NCBI GenBank assembly: GCA_003023725.1
Contig: PXYT01000017.1
Coordinates: forward strand, 1,488-64,375
Direction: 5' to 3'
DNA: 62,888 bases
Origin: Sulfobacillus benefaciens
GTDB taxonomy: Bacteria > Bacillota > Sulfobacillia > Sulfobacillales > Sulfobacillaceae
Of the stretch, positions 55,548-62,888 are shown one piece after another (the first letter of the stretch is position 1; the number at the start of each line of letters is the position of its first letter). A program made the position numbers and the translations under genes. Below the pieces are notes generated by a model that worked only from the letters and a program-made list of their open reading frames with translations, did not search any database and was not told the origin of the DNA.

Positions 55548-55997
55548 TTATGGACCCTTGTCGTTGTCGGGCGGCATGATGTGTTCGTTTGGTTCTAATT
55601 CGAGGGTTTCCGGGGCCATCTGGCTTTCGGCTGCCGGGAACAGCATGTTTTCTTCCCTATCCAGATGATCTTGCAACATCCCGTCCAAAGCGAGCGTCAA
55701 AGACCGTCTCATGAGACTATCCGCGGAATACAGTTGGTCCCTGATGCTTTGGATTTGCCGGTGATCGTCGATGAAAGTTTGCACCATCTCTGACCCGATG
55801 GACTGGGCAAGGAGAGGAAACACGAGAGTGTCCTCCAGATCAATGTGGCGATCCAACTCGCCGGTCAAAGCCGCCTTGGCCATGTCCAAGGCTGTGTTCA
55901 CTTCCTGTTCGCTCTGCTCGTGACAGGATTGTGCCAACTTGCGTAAGAATGGTCTCAATTTTTGGTGATCATCCGTCAGCATGGTGATAGCATTCAT
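55548..55997 (-). CDS. Hemerythrin-domain protein
   Basis: 149 residues, a four-helix bundle. Di-iron ligands are visible in order: DDHQKL, DRHIDLEDTLVFPLL (H-x3-E), DDHRQI and DHLDREENMLFP (H-x3-E). Such proteins bind oxygen or nitric oxide or sense iron and redox state. The ATG at 55997 has GGAGAGG upstream. It sits next to an operon for oxygen-sensitive molybdenum and Fe-S enzymes, so a role in oxygen handling is plausible but not shown. Confidence 0.87.
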   Translation of the reverse strand: MNAITMLTDDHQKLRPFLRKLAQSCHEQSEQEVNTALDMAKAALTGELDRHIDLEDTLVFPLLAQSIGSEMVQTFIDDHRQIQSIRDQLYSADSLMRRSLTLALDGMLQDHLDREENMLFPAAESQMAPETLELEPNEHIMPPDNDKGP

Positions 55998-56314
55998 GAT
56001 ACCCCTCTCCTTTTCAAACACATCCATTGTTCAAATGAGGTAAACGGACGTTCGATTAACCCCCCGCCAATCGACCTTACCATATTGCCAACTTGACCCT
56101 TTGTCATGGGCCGAATGGTCCCGGGAAATGTAGCCGTTTGGCCCAAACTATTAGACCATTGACCCTTGGCCGTACGCTTTTTTGCAGGGGGTAAGTCAAA
56201 TAGCCTACGTGAGTTAGGGCCGATGATTCTGTGCAAATCTTTGTAATGTGACAAAAATATTGAATAGAAAGCGAATTCTGTCGTGCATGGCAGGTGTGAA
56301 GTCAAGGGGGAACA
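55998..56314 (+). other. Promoter region between hemerythrin and hcr genes
   Basis: About 317 nt. It contains spaced short inverted repeats (TCGATT/AATCGA at 56052-56074; TGGGCC/GGCCCA at 56107-56144) that may be operators for the divergent genes. No coding sequence seen. Confidence 0.45.
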
Positions 56315-56818
56315 ATGATGTCCGAAGGGTTCGTGGAATTGACAGTGAATGGCGCTCCTCAGGCGTTGTGGGCCCAGGAATCGGCTACTCTGCTGCAGGT
56401 TTTACGAGAGATCTTAGGACTCACCGGAACAAAAAACGGCTGTGAAACAGGCCACTGCGGTGCCTGCACGGTGTGGATAGACGATGTGCCCCGCTTAGCC
56501 TGTTTGACACCGGTAGGGTCCGTGGCCGGAAGTCGGATAACCACTGTGGAGGGTCTTGGAGCCTGGTGGGAAGAGAGCCATCCGTCATCTCATTACCATC
56601 CTGTGCAGACAGCCTTTGTGGAATTCGGGGCAGTCCAATGCGGGTTTTGCACGCCGGGCATGCTGATGGCGGCAGCGGCCCTCCTTCGCGATGAGCCTTT
56701 ACCCACCGAACAGGAAATTCTGGAGCGGTTGGCGGGCCATCTTTGCCGTTGCACCGGCTATGAACAGATCGTTCGAGCGATAAGACAGGCTGCTCTGACG
56801 GAGGTGAAGGAGCTATGA
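56315..56818 (+). CDS. hcrC: 4-Hydroxybenzoyl-CoA reductase gamma subunit ([2Fe-2S])
   Basis: 167 residues, the small iron-sulfur subunit of the xanthine oxidase family. The plant-type [2Fe-2S] cluster uses Cys43, 48, 51 and 63 (CETGHCGACTV), the second uses Cys109, 112, 144 and 146 (CGFCTPGM, CRCTGY). It passes electrons between the FAD/[4Fe-4S] subunit and the molybdenum centre. The stop overlaps the hcrA start (ATGA). A second ATG at 56318 may be the true start after AAGGGGGAA. Confidence 0.92.
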   Translation: MMSEGFVELTVNGAPQALWAQESATLLQVLREILGLTGTKNGCETGHCGACTVWIDDVPRLACLTPVGSVAGSRITTVEGLGAWWEESHPSSHYHPVQTAFVEFGAVQCGFCTPGMLMAAAALLRDEPLPTEQEILERLAGHLCRCTGYEQIVRAIRQAALTEVKEL

Positions 56819-59127
56819 CGATCAGAATCCCGAATCTCGTCAAAACTCCGGCTTCCCTATCGGCGGGGCCGCGCATTGATGCCTGGGCTAAAGTCACAGG
56901 CCAGGCCCTCTATGCCGATGACATCCGGTGGCCCAACATGGCTTATGGTGTGCTCGTGGCAAGCCCTTATCCCCATGCCCGCATCGTCAAAGTCGATTTG
57001 GAACCGGCCCAGGCCATGCCGGGGGTGTTGGCCGCCTTGGCGGGACCAGGCAGTGTCGCCCCTTATGGTATCATGCCGTCCACCCAGGACGAACACGCGC
57101 TGGCCACGGATAAGGTCGTTTATTTGGGAGAGCCGGTAGCGGCTGTCGCAGCCACGACGCTTGCGGCCGCACGAGATGCCGCCGGGAAAATTGTCTGCGA
57201 ATATGAGGTGTTGAAGCCTGTGCTCCGGCCTGGGATTGAAAAGGAAAACCCGGGAATGGAGCCGGTTCATCCCGGCCGTCTCGAGGGCAACCTCTTCAAG
57301 GAGGTGGATCTCGAATTCGGTGACACGGCCAAGGGATTTCTCCATGCCTACACCACGGCGGAAGACACTTTTTTCTATCAAGGCAGCGCCCACGTCGCCA
57401 TGGAACCCCATGCAGCTTTGGGGTACTGGACGCCGGAAGGACGGGTGGAACTGATCACGGCGACCCAAACGCCGCACTATGTGCAACGGGAACTGGCGGT
57501 TGCGCTGGGCATCGAGAGTTACCGCATTCGTGTGCGAGCCAGTGTTGTCGGCGGGGGATTCGGAGGCAAAAGTGAACTCTTTCCCCATGAGATTGCGGCG
57601 GTCTTGTTGTCCCGGGCATGTGGACGGCCAGTGAAAATCACGTTGAGCCGAGAAGAGGTCTTTTATGCTCACCGGGGGCGGCATCCCGTATCCATGCGGG
57701 TGCGGACAGCATGGAATAAAGATGGGCGGATTCAGGCCATGGACTTTCGATCGGTGCTGGACGGGGGAGCCTACGCTTCATACGGTCTGGCCACGACTTA
57801 TTACACCGGCGCGCTGCAAACTGTGACCTACACCATTCCTGCCTACCACTTTCACGGAGAACGATGGTATACGAACAAACCGCCTTGCGGTCCCAAGCGG
57901 GGTCATGGCACAACTCAGCCGCGGGCCTTGGTGGAAGTTCATTTGGACCGGGTGGCCCGTGCTCTCGGGATTGATCCTATTGAGCTGCGCAGAAGGAATT
58001 TGACGCCTGCGTATTCCGTGACGATCAATCAGCTTGAAGTCGGCTCATCCGGTTTACAGGCCTGTCTGGATGCGGTGGAATCCTTAAGCAATTGGCACGC
58101 CCGGCGTTCTCGCCCAGATCCCGACCGGGGACTCGGGTTTGCTTGTTCCGCGTACCTCAGTGGAGCGGGATTGCCGATCTATTGGAATCCCTTGCCCCAC
58201 TCAGGGGTCAGAATGGCTGTGAATCGCGACGGCGGTGTTCAAGTTTTCTGCGGGTTGACGGATATCGGACAGGGAGCCGAGACCATGCTGGTGGTGCTGG
58301 TCGCGAAAGCGCTCGGCATTAAGGCGGACCGTATTCGCGTTTATACCGCGGACACGGGGACGACACCTGTGGATTTGGGATCCTATTCCAGCCGGGTGAG
58401 CATGATGGCGGGAAATGCGGTGCTTGAAGCCGCTCAACGCATGCGCCAAATCTTGAAAGACAGTGTGTGTGCCCATAAGGGCGTGGCTCAAAGCATGGTC
58501 GTCCAGGACGGCGAACTCTTTTACGTACAAGGGGACGAGCCAATCTCCTTTACGCAGGCGGTTTTGTGGGCCGAAGAAGATTTGGGGCCCTTGACGACTT
58601 TTGGAGCCTATACCCCACCTAAAGCCCTGGGCCGCTATAAAGGGGCGGGGGTTGGCCCTTCTCCCGCTTATTCGTTTACCGCCTGTGTCGCCGATGTCAG
58701 CGTAGACCGGGAAGACGGCCGGGTTACGGTGCATCACTTGTGGGTTGCCCATGATCTCGGCACTCCTTTACACGCGCCTTCCGTGGAAGGACAGATTCGG
58801 GGAGGAGTCGTGATGGGACTCGGAGAAGTGCTCATGGAACGTCAAGCCTTTAACCCCGATGGACGGCACCGGGGTCCTCACCTTTTGGGATATCCTATAC
58901 CGACGATTCGCGACGTTCCTCCTATAACCATTGCCGTGGTGGGGGAGCCGGACCCCAGAGGACCGATGGGAGCCAAGGAAGTGGGCCAAGGCCCGCTAAA
59001 TCCTGTAATTCCGGCAGTCATCAACGCCATTTCTGATGCGGTAGGCATCGATGTCAACGAGACGCCGGTGACTCCCGACAAAGTGCTGCGGGCACTGAAC
59101 CAGAAGTCGAGGAGAAAAGGACTATGA
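56815..59127 (+). CDS. hcrA: 4-Hydroxybenzoyl-CoA reductase alpha subunit (molybdopterin)
   Basis: 770 residues, matching HcrA. Motifs: GGGFGGKSELFPHE, DGGAYASYG, a GSYSSRVSMMAGNA block, and the catalytic Glu region GPMGAKEVGQGPLNPVIPA near the C terminus. The molybdenum-dependent reaction removes the para-hydroxyl from 4-hydroxybenzoyl-CoA, giving benzoyl-CoA. The specific identity rests mainly on the neighbouring beta subunit with its extra cluster loop. The gene overlaps both neighbours by 4 nt. Confidence 0.9.
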   Translation: MTIRIPNLVKTPASLSAGPRIDAWAKVTGQALYADDIRWPNMAYGVLVASPYPHARIVKVDLEPAQAMPGVLAALAGPGSVAPYGIMPSTQDEHALATDKVVYLGEPVAAVAATTLAAARDAAGKIVCEYEVLKPVLRPGIEKENPGMEPVHPGRLEGNLFKEVDLEFGDTAKGFLHAYTTAEDTFFYQGSAHVAMEPHAALGYWTPEGRVELITATQTPHYVQRELAVALGIESYRIRVRASVVGGGFGGKSELFPHEIAAVLLSRACGRPVKITLSREEVFYAHRGRHPVSMRVRTAWNKDGRIQAMDFRSVLDGGAYASYGLATTYYTGALQTVTYTIPAYHFHGERWYTNKPPCGPKRGHGTTQPRALVEVHLDRVARALGIDPIELRRRNLTPAYSVTINQLEVGSSGLQACLDAVESLSNWHARRSRPDPDRGLGFACSAYLSGAGLPIYWNPLPHSGVRMAVNRDGGVQVFCGLTDIGQGAETMLVVLVAKALGIKADRIRVYTADTGTTPVDLGSYSSRVSMMAGNAVLEAAQRMRQILKDSVCAHKGVAQSMVVQDGELFYVQGDEPISFTQAVLWAEEDLGPLTTFGAYTPPKALGRYKGAGVGPSPAYSFTACVADVSVDREDGRVTVHHLWVAHDLGTPLHAPSVEGQIRGGVVMGLGEVLMERQAFNPDGRHRGPHLLGYPIPTIRDVPPITIAVVGEPDPRGPMGAKEVGQGPLNPVIPAVINAISDAVGIDVNETPVTPDKVLRALNQKSRRKGL

Positions 59128-60113
59128 CACTACACACCAGGTTGGTGCAGCCATCTACAGCCGAAGATGTTACACGGCTTCTGGGGGAGCCGGAGTCAAA
59201 AATTTTTGGGGGAGGCACGGACCTGGTGCCGAACCGGACATGGGGTCTCGACACGTCCGGCACATGGGTTCAACTTCGTGCCGTTCCCGAAGCGACCATG
59301 ATCTCTTTGGACGAGGAGGGGCAGTGGTCCATCGGGGCGGCTGTGACTCTCAAGGCCATCCTGGAACACCCGAAACTCCCCGGACTTTATCCTCTGCTTG
59401 CCGACGCCATCATGGCGGTGGCCACGCCTGAAATCCGCAATCAAGCGACCATCGGCGGCAATCTCTGCCTGGATACGCGCTGCCGGTTTCGCAATCAGCC
59501 GCCGATCTGGCGTCTGGGGCTGGAACCGTGTTTCAAATCGGGAGGCAGTCACTGTTATGCCGCGCCCGCGAGTTCACAGTGCGTAGCCATTCTTTCATCG
59601 GATACGGCACCCGCCTTCATTGCCCTGGGGGCCCGGCTAAAAGTCCACAGCCGCAGCAATTCCCGCTGGATCGAGGCTTTGGAGCTGTACACGGGGGATG
59701 GAGACCGGCATTTGACGCTGGCACCGGGGGAGTGGATCGAGACTATCCGGTTGCCGAGCCGTCCGCCCTTAGGGGTATTTGACAAATGGCGGATAAGAAA
59801 GAGCATCGATTTTCCCGAAGTGAACGTGGCGATCAGCGTGGCACCAGGGGAGAATTCCAGGGAGATGCGCATGGTGCTGGGAGCTGTAGCCCCGGGGCCG
59901 ATTCGTCTTCGGGAGGCCGAAAGACTGTTGGCCCAGGGGCCGTGGGACCAAGACCGACTCGTGCTGGCGGCTCATACGGTTACGGGTGCGATCCATCCCT
60001 ATGACAATGGACAAATGGGTGTGGTGGGCCGCAAACGAGCGGCTGAGCACATCCTTTACCGGGCGCTGGGGAAATTACGCAACATGATGGGAGAGAAAGG
60101 AGTAAGCGCATGA
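59124..60113 (+). CDS. hcrB: 4-Hydroxybenzoyl-CoA reductase beta subunit (FAD, [4Fe-4S])
   Basis: 329 residues. The FAD-binding loop is IFGGGTDLVP and the second motif TIGGNLCLDTRC. Within it lies an insertion absent from ordinary xanthine-dehydrogenase FAD subunits. It carries Cys120, 136, 144 and 153, spaced 16, 8 and 9 residues, the pattern of the extra [4Fe-4S] cluster in Thauera HcrB. This makes the assignment specific. The cluster feeds low-potential electrons inward from ferredoxin. It overlaps hcrA and the next gene by 4 nt. Confidence 0.94.
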   Translation: MTLHTRLVQPSTAEDVTRLLGEPESKIFGGGTDLVPNRTWGLDTSGTWVQLRAVPEATMISLDEEGQWSIGAAVTLKAILEHPKLPGLYPLLADAIMAVATPEIRNQATIGGNLCLDTRCRFRNQPPIWRLGLEPCFKSGGSHCYAAPASSQCVAILSSDTAPAFIALGARLKVHSRSNSRWIEALELYTGDGDRHLTLAPGEWIETIRLPSRPPLGVFDKWRIRKSIDFPEVNVAISVAPGENSREMRMVLGAVAPGPIRLREAERLLAQGPWDQDRLVLAAHTVTGAIHPYDNGQMGVVGRKRAAEHILYRALGKLRNMMGEKGVSA

Positions 60114-61336
60114 CCTGGGCAGAAACCATACTGGCGCGAAAAGCCAACCGAAGCCATGTCGACGCGGGAGAGTACGTGGTGGCCCGCCCCGATGCTTTTA
60201 TGATGCACGATATTTTTGCGGCCGACGTTCTTGAGCTTCTGGAGAAAAGCGGAATAGAGCGGATTAACGATCCGGATTGTGTCACCGTGGTGTTTGATCA
60301 CATGGTGCCCGCCCCCTCGGAATATGCCGCGACGCATCAACGAAAGGCAAGAACCTTGATTCGCAAGTACGGCATTGAGCATTTTTTCGAAGGGGGCCGG
60401 GGCATTTGCCACCAAGTCATGGTGGAGGAGGGCTTGGTCAAACCGGGAGATCTGGTCGTAGCCACCGATTCCCATACGACAACCTATGGAGCTTTGGGCG
60501 CTGTCAGTGCCGGCATCGGATCCACCGAGATGGCTTATGCCCTGGCCACCGGGACTTTGTGGTTCAAGGTTCCGGAAACGGTATTGGTTTGGCTGGAGAA
60601 TCAATGGCAAGACAGCGTATGCGGCAAAGACCTGATTCTGTCGCTCATGAAAACGATTGGTTCCGACAGTGCACAAAATCGGTCTTTGGAATTTCGGGGA
60701 CCGGGTGCGGCGGCGATGCCGCTGGCCGACAGACTGACTATTGCCAATATGGGGGTGGAAATGGGGGCGAAATTCGCGCTCTTTCCTCCCCAGCGGGAGT
60801 CTCGGGGCAGCGGTCCTTATGCCCATGAGTATTCTCTGGATCTTTCCCGATTAGAGCCTATGGTGGCCTTGCCCCATCATGTGGAAAACGTCGGCCCGGT
60901 GGCAGATCATCAAGGACTTGAAATGGATCAAGTCTTTATCGGCTCCTGCACCAATGGCCGTATCGAAGATTTGCGGGACGCCCAAAGAATCCTGGGGGGA
61001 CGGCATATTGCGCCACACGTGCGGCTCATTGTGACTCCGGCATCCCGCGAGATCTACCGGCAAGCTTTGCACGAAGGCATCTTGGAGGATCTGATTCAAG
61101 CCGGAGCCATTATCGAAGGCCCGGGCTGTGGTCCCTGTTTTGGAGGACATATGGGACTTTTGGCGGCCCAGGAGCGCTGCCTTGGGACCCATAACCGAAA
61201 CTTTCAAGGCCGCATGGGCAGCCTCCAGGCCGAAATCTACCTGGCGTCCCCTCTAACCGCCGCAGCCACTGCGTTAAAAGGTGTTTTGACCGACCCGCGG
61301 GATGTGCTCGGTGCGAGTCAGGAGGTGATTCAATGA
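60110..61336 (+). CDS. Aconitase/isopropylmalate dehydratase-like large subunit
   Basis: 408 residues. The [4Fe-4S] ligands are in GSCTNGR and GPGCGPCFGG, and ATDSHTTTYGALGA is the active-site block of LeuC-like hydro-lyases. It would reversibly move a hydroxyl group on a di- or tricarboxylic acid. Size and motifs fit the two-subunit LeuCD/homoaconitase/dimethylmaleate group. There are no leucine-biosynthesis neighbours; instead it is coupled by ATGA to hcrB. The substrate is open. Confidence 0.88.
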   Translation: MTWAETILARKANRSHVDAGEYVVARPDAFMMHDIFAADVLELLEKSGIERINDPDCVTVVFDHMVPAPSEYAATHQRKARTLIRKYGIEHFFEGGRGICHQVMVEEGLVKPGDLVVATDSHTTTYGALGAVSAGIGSTEMAYALATGTLWFKVPETVLVWLENQWQDSVCGKDLILSLMKTIGSDSAQNRSLEFRGPGAAAMPLADRLTIANMGVEMGAKFALFPPQRESRGSGPYAHEYSLDLSRLEPMVALPHHVENVGPVADHQGLEMDQVFIGSCTNGRIEDLRDAQRILGGRHIAPHVRLIVTPASREIYRQALHEGILEDLIQAGAIIEGPGCGPCFGGHMGLLAAQERCLGTHNRNFQGRMGSLQAEIYLASPLTAAATALKGVLTDPRDVLGASQEVIQ

Positions 61337-61845
61337 AAGAACCGTCGCTGCGTTACCAAGGCAGGGCATGGGTTTTGGGCGATAACATTTCCACCGATTT
61401 GCTGTCCCCGGGGCATTATGTTCACGATCCGATGCAGACTCGTCTGAAGCACGTATTGGAAGCCGTTCGCCCGGATTTTGCCCAAGGCGTCGGAGCCGGC
61501 GATATCGTGGTCGCCGGCAAGAACTTTGGCTGTGGATCCAGCCGGGAATCGGCACCCATGCATTTGAAGGATTTGGGTGTCGCAGGGGTTATTGCGGAGT
61601 CCTTCGCCCGGATATTTTCACGCAATGCGATAGCCATTGGCCTCCCGGTGCTGAGCTGCCCGTCTATAAGCAGCCGGGTAAAAGATGGCGAGTATATCGT
61701 TTTCGATCTGCGTGCCGGCGAGGTTATTTTGGCGGACGGATCGCGGCTGAAGTCGGAAAGATTGCCTGATCAAATGTTGGACGTGCTTGCCAAAGGCGGC
61801 ATTGTTCCAATTCTCGAAGAAATCGGACGCTCCATGAGATCTTAG
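61333..61845 (+). CDS. Aconitase/isopropylmalate dehydratase-like small subunit
   Basis: 170 residues, LeuD-like swivel domain. DNISTDLLSPG near the start and GKNFGCGSSRESAP in the centre are the expected substrate-binding motifs. It pairs with the preceding large subunit and starts in its stop codon (ATGA). Residues that read substrates differ among LeuD, homoaconitase and dimethylmaleate enzymes, and I cannot decide among them. A PaaK-type ligase follows after 99 nt. Confidence 0.88.
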   Translation: MKEPSLRYQGRAWVLGDNISTDLLSPGHYVHDPMQTRLKHVLEAVRPDFAQGVGAGDIVVAGKNFGCGSSRESAPMHLKDLGVAGVIAESFARIFSRNAIAIGLPVLSCPSISSRVKDGEYIVFDLRAGEVILADGSRLKSERLPDQMLDVLAKGGIVPILEEIGRSMRS

Positions 61846-61944
61846 CAAAAATCCGGATCTCAGGGGAAAGAGAGCAGGTACGGGTAAGAACGAACCATGG
61901 GGCCACAGTTTATGGATGAGATGAGATGAATGGAGGGAATAAAA

Positions 61945-62888
61945 TTGGCGATGACTCAGACGAAAGAAGAACACTTTAGTCGTGATTTCTTGGCATCCAA
62001 GGCTATAGAAGACTTCCAGGCCTTTATCGGCCGTGTGAAGAAGTCCGTTCCATTTTACCAGGCCAAACTGTCAGAGATAGATCCGGAATCGATTCGCACT
62101 CTTGACGACATTTCCCGTTTACCCTTTACCCACAAGGCCGATTTGCGTGAGGCCTATCCGTTTCAGATGTTGGGCGTGGATATGTCCCGGGTCCAGGAAA
62201 TTCACGCCACTTCGGGAACCAGCGGATCGGCTGTGGTCACGGCCTATACGGCCCATGACCTGAAGCTCTGGGGCGAGGCCATGGGCCGTGTCTTCAGACG
62301 GGCCGGAGTCGGTCCCGATGATGTGGTGCATAACGCCTATGGCTATGGACTCTTTACCGGAGGGCTGGGAATGCATTACGCAGCTCTAGAGGTTGGGGCT
62401 GCCGTGGTGCCGATGTCGGGCGGCTACACACAACGGCAGGGGAAGATGCTCAAAGATTTGGGTGCGACGGTCATTTGTTCCACACCGTCTTATGCTCAAC
62501 ACATTGCGGAAGCCATGGGGGAAATGGGGATATCCCGTGACGATCTTCATCTCAAAGTCGGCATTTTCGGGGCCGAATCATGGTCTTTGGAAATGTGCCG
62601 TGAACTCGAAACGCAACTGGGGATTACCGCATTGGATGTGTACGGGTTGGCTGAAATCATCGGTCCAGGTGTGGCGAGTGAATGTCTTATCGGTCATGAG
62701 GGACTGCACGTGGCCGAAGATCTCTTCTATTTTGAGGTGATCGATCCTGATACCGGCCGTCCGGTTCCCGACGGCGAGAGCGGAGAATTGGTCTTGAGTT
62801 CGCTCAAGCGGGAAGCCACGCCGATTATGCGCTACCGAACGGGAGACATCACCCGGATTCTCCCAGGCCCTTGTTCTTGCGGGCGCAC
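61945..62888 (+). CDS. PaaK-type aryl-CoA ligase (partial, runs off the end)
   Basis: 314 codons are present; the C terminus lies beyond the window. HATSGTSGSAVVTAYT is the ATP-binding loop, DVYGLAEIIGPG the adenylate-binding motif and MRYRTGDIT the hinge region of phenylacetate-CoA ligase relatives. It would convert an aromatic acid to its CoA ester. Because it follows the hcr operon, 4-hydroxybenzoate or a phenylacetate-like acid is possible. A TTG at 61945 has GGAGGG 7 nt upstream; the ATG at 61951 is an alternative. Confidence 0.85.
   Translation, partial: MAMTQTKEEHFSRDFLASKAIEDFQAFIGRVKKSVPFYQAKLSEIDPESIRTLDDISRLPFTHKADLREAYPFQMLGVDMSRVQEIHATSGTSGSAVVTAYTAHDLKLWGEAMGRVFRRAGVGPDDVVHNAYGYGLFTGGLGMHYAALEVGAAVVPMSGGYTQRQGKMLKDLGATVICSTPSYAQHIAEAMGEMGISRDDLHLKVGIFGAESWSLEMCRELETQLGITALDVYGLAEIIGPGVASECLIGHEGLHVAEDLFYFEVIDPDTGRPVPDGESGELVLSSLKREATPIMRYRTGDITRILPGPCSCGR

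Noticed and set aside
56315-60113. Carbon monoxide dehydrogenase or xanthine dehydrogenase
   Set aside because: The beta subunit has the extra [4Fe-4S] loop of 4-hydroxybenzoyl-CoA reductase, and the alpha subunit lacks the CO dehydrogenase active-site cysteine loop as far as I can read.

Overview
The window reads as chromosomal DNA of a Gram-positive (Bacillota) bacterium of moderate GC. Strong AGGAGG-type ribosome binding sites precede many GTG and TTG starts, and the housekeeping genes have a Bacillota flavour (DUF445/YheB, YihY, an LCP-like protein, lipoprotein cyclophilin, formate-THF ligase). The overall gene style resembles the Sulfobacillus lineage, but that is an inference; there is no rRNA or other phylogenetic marker here.

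Region 1 (1-25.9 kb) is dense housekeeping DNA: amidase, FUSC-type membrane protein, pyrophosphatase, transporters, a HesB/IscA-like protein, cell-envelope genes, DUF89, SRAP, a low-Mr tyrosine phosphatase, cyclophilin, a quinone reductase, a DHH phosphoesterase, a cysteine/cystathionine synthase-type enzyme, rhodanese, fhs and a HAD phosphatase. Convergent gene pairs here repeatedly overlap at their 3' ends. The most striking item is a glutaredoxin-like protein disulfide oxidoreductase (19740-20378, minus) with an in-frame TGA exactly where the first cysteine of its CxxC motif belongs. A small hairpin follows immediately, so it is a strong selenoprotein candidate.

Region 2 (25.9-38.6 kb) is gene-poor and partly decayed. 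Isolated genes (XRE and LysR regulators, VOC protein, GNAT acetyltransferase, cupin plus APC permease, GH31 alpha-glucosidase) are separated by 0.5-1.9 kb stretches with remnants, hairpins and a broken IS3-type orfA.

Region 3 (38.6-62.9 kb) is an aromatic-acid degradation island. A TetR regulator leads an operon for the lower benzoyl-CoA pathway: dienoyl-CoA hydratase, ring-opening hydrolase with an extra zinc ribbon, hydroxyacyl-CoA dehydrogenase, the four subunits of an ATP-dependent class I benzoyl-CoA reductase (bcrC, B, A, D) and a ferredoxin. After a gap come two hotdog thioesterases, a PaaX regulator, an acyl-CoA ligase with an MFS transporter, a PAS-LuxR regulator, a hemerythrin protein, and a tightly coupled operon for 4-hydroxybenzoyl-CoA reductase (hcrC, hcrA, hcrB). 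That last operon continues, through ATGA overlaps, into an aconitase/isopropylmalate-dehydratase-like pair. A PaaK-type aryl-CoA ligase runs off the end. Together these genes would import and CoA-activate aromatic acids, remove a para-hydroxyl group, reduce the ring with ATP and open it hydrolytically.
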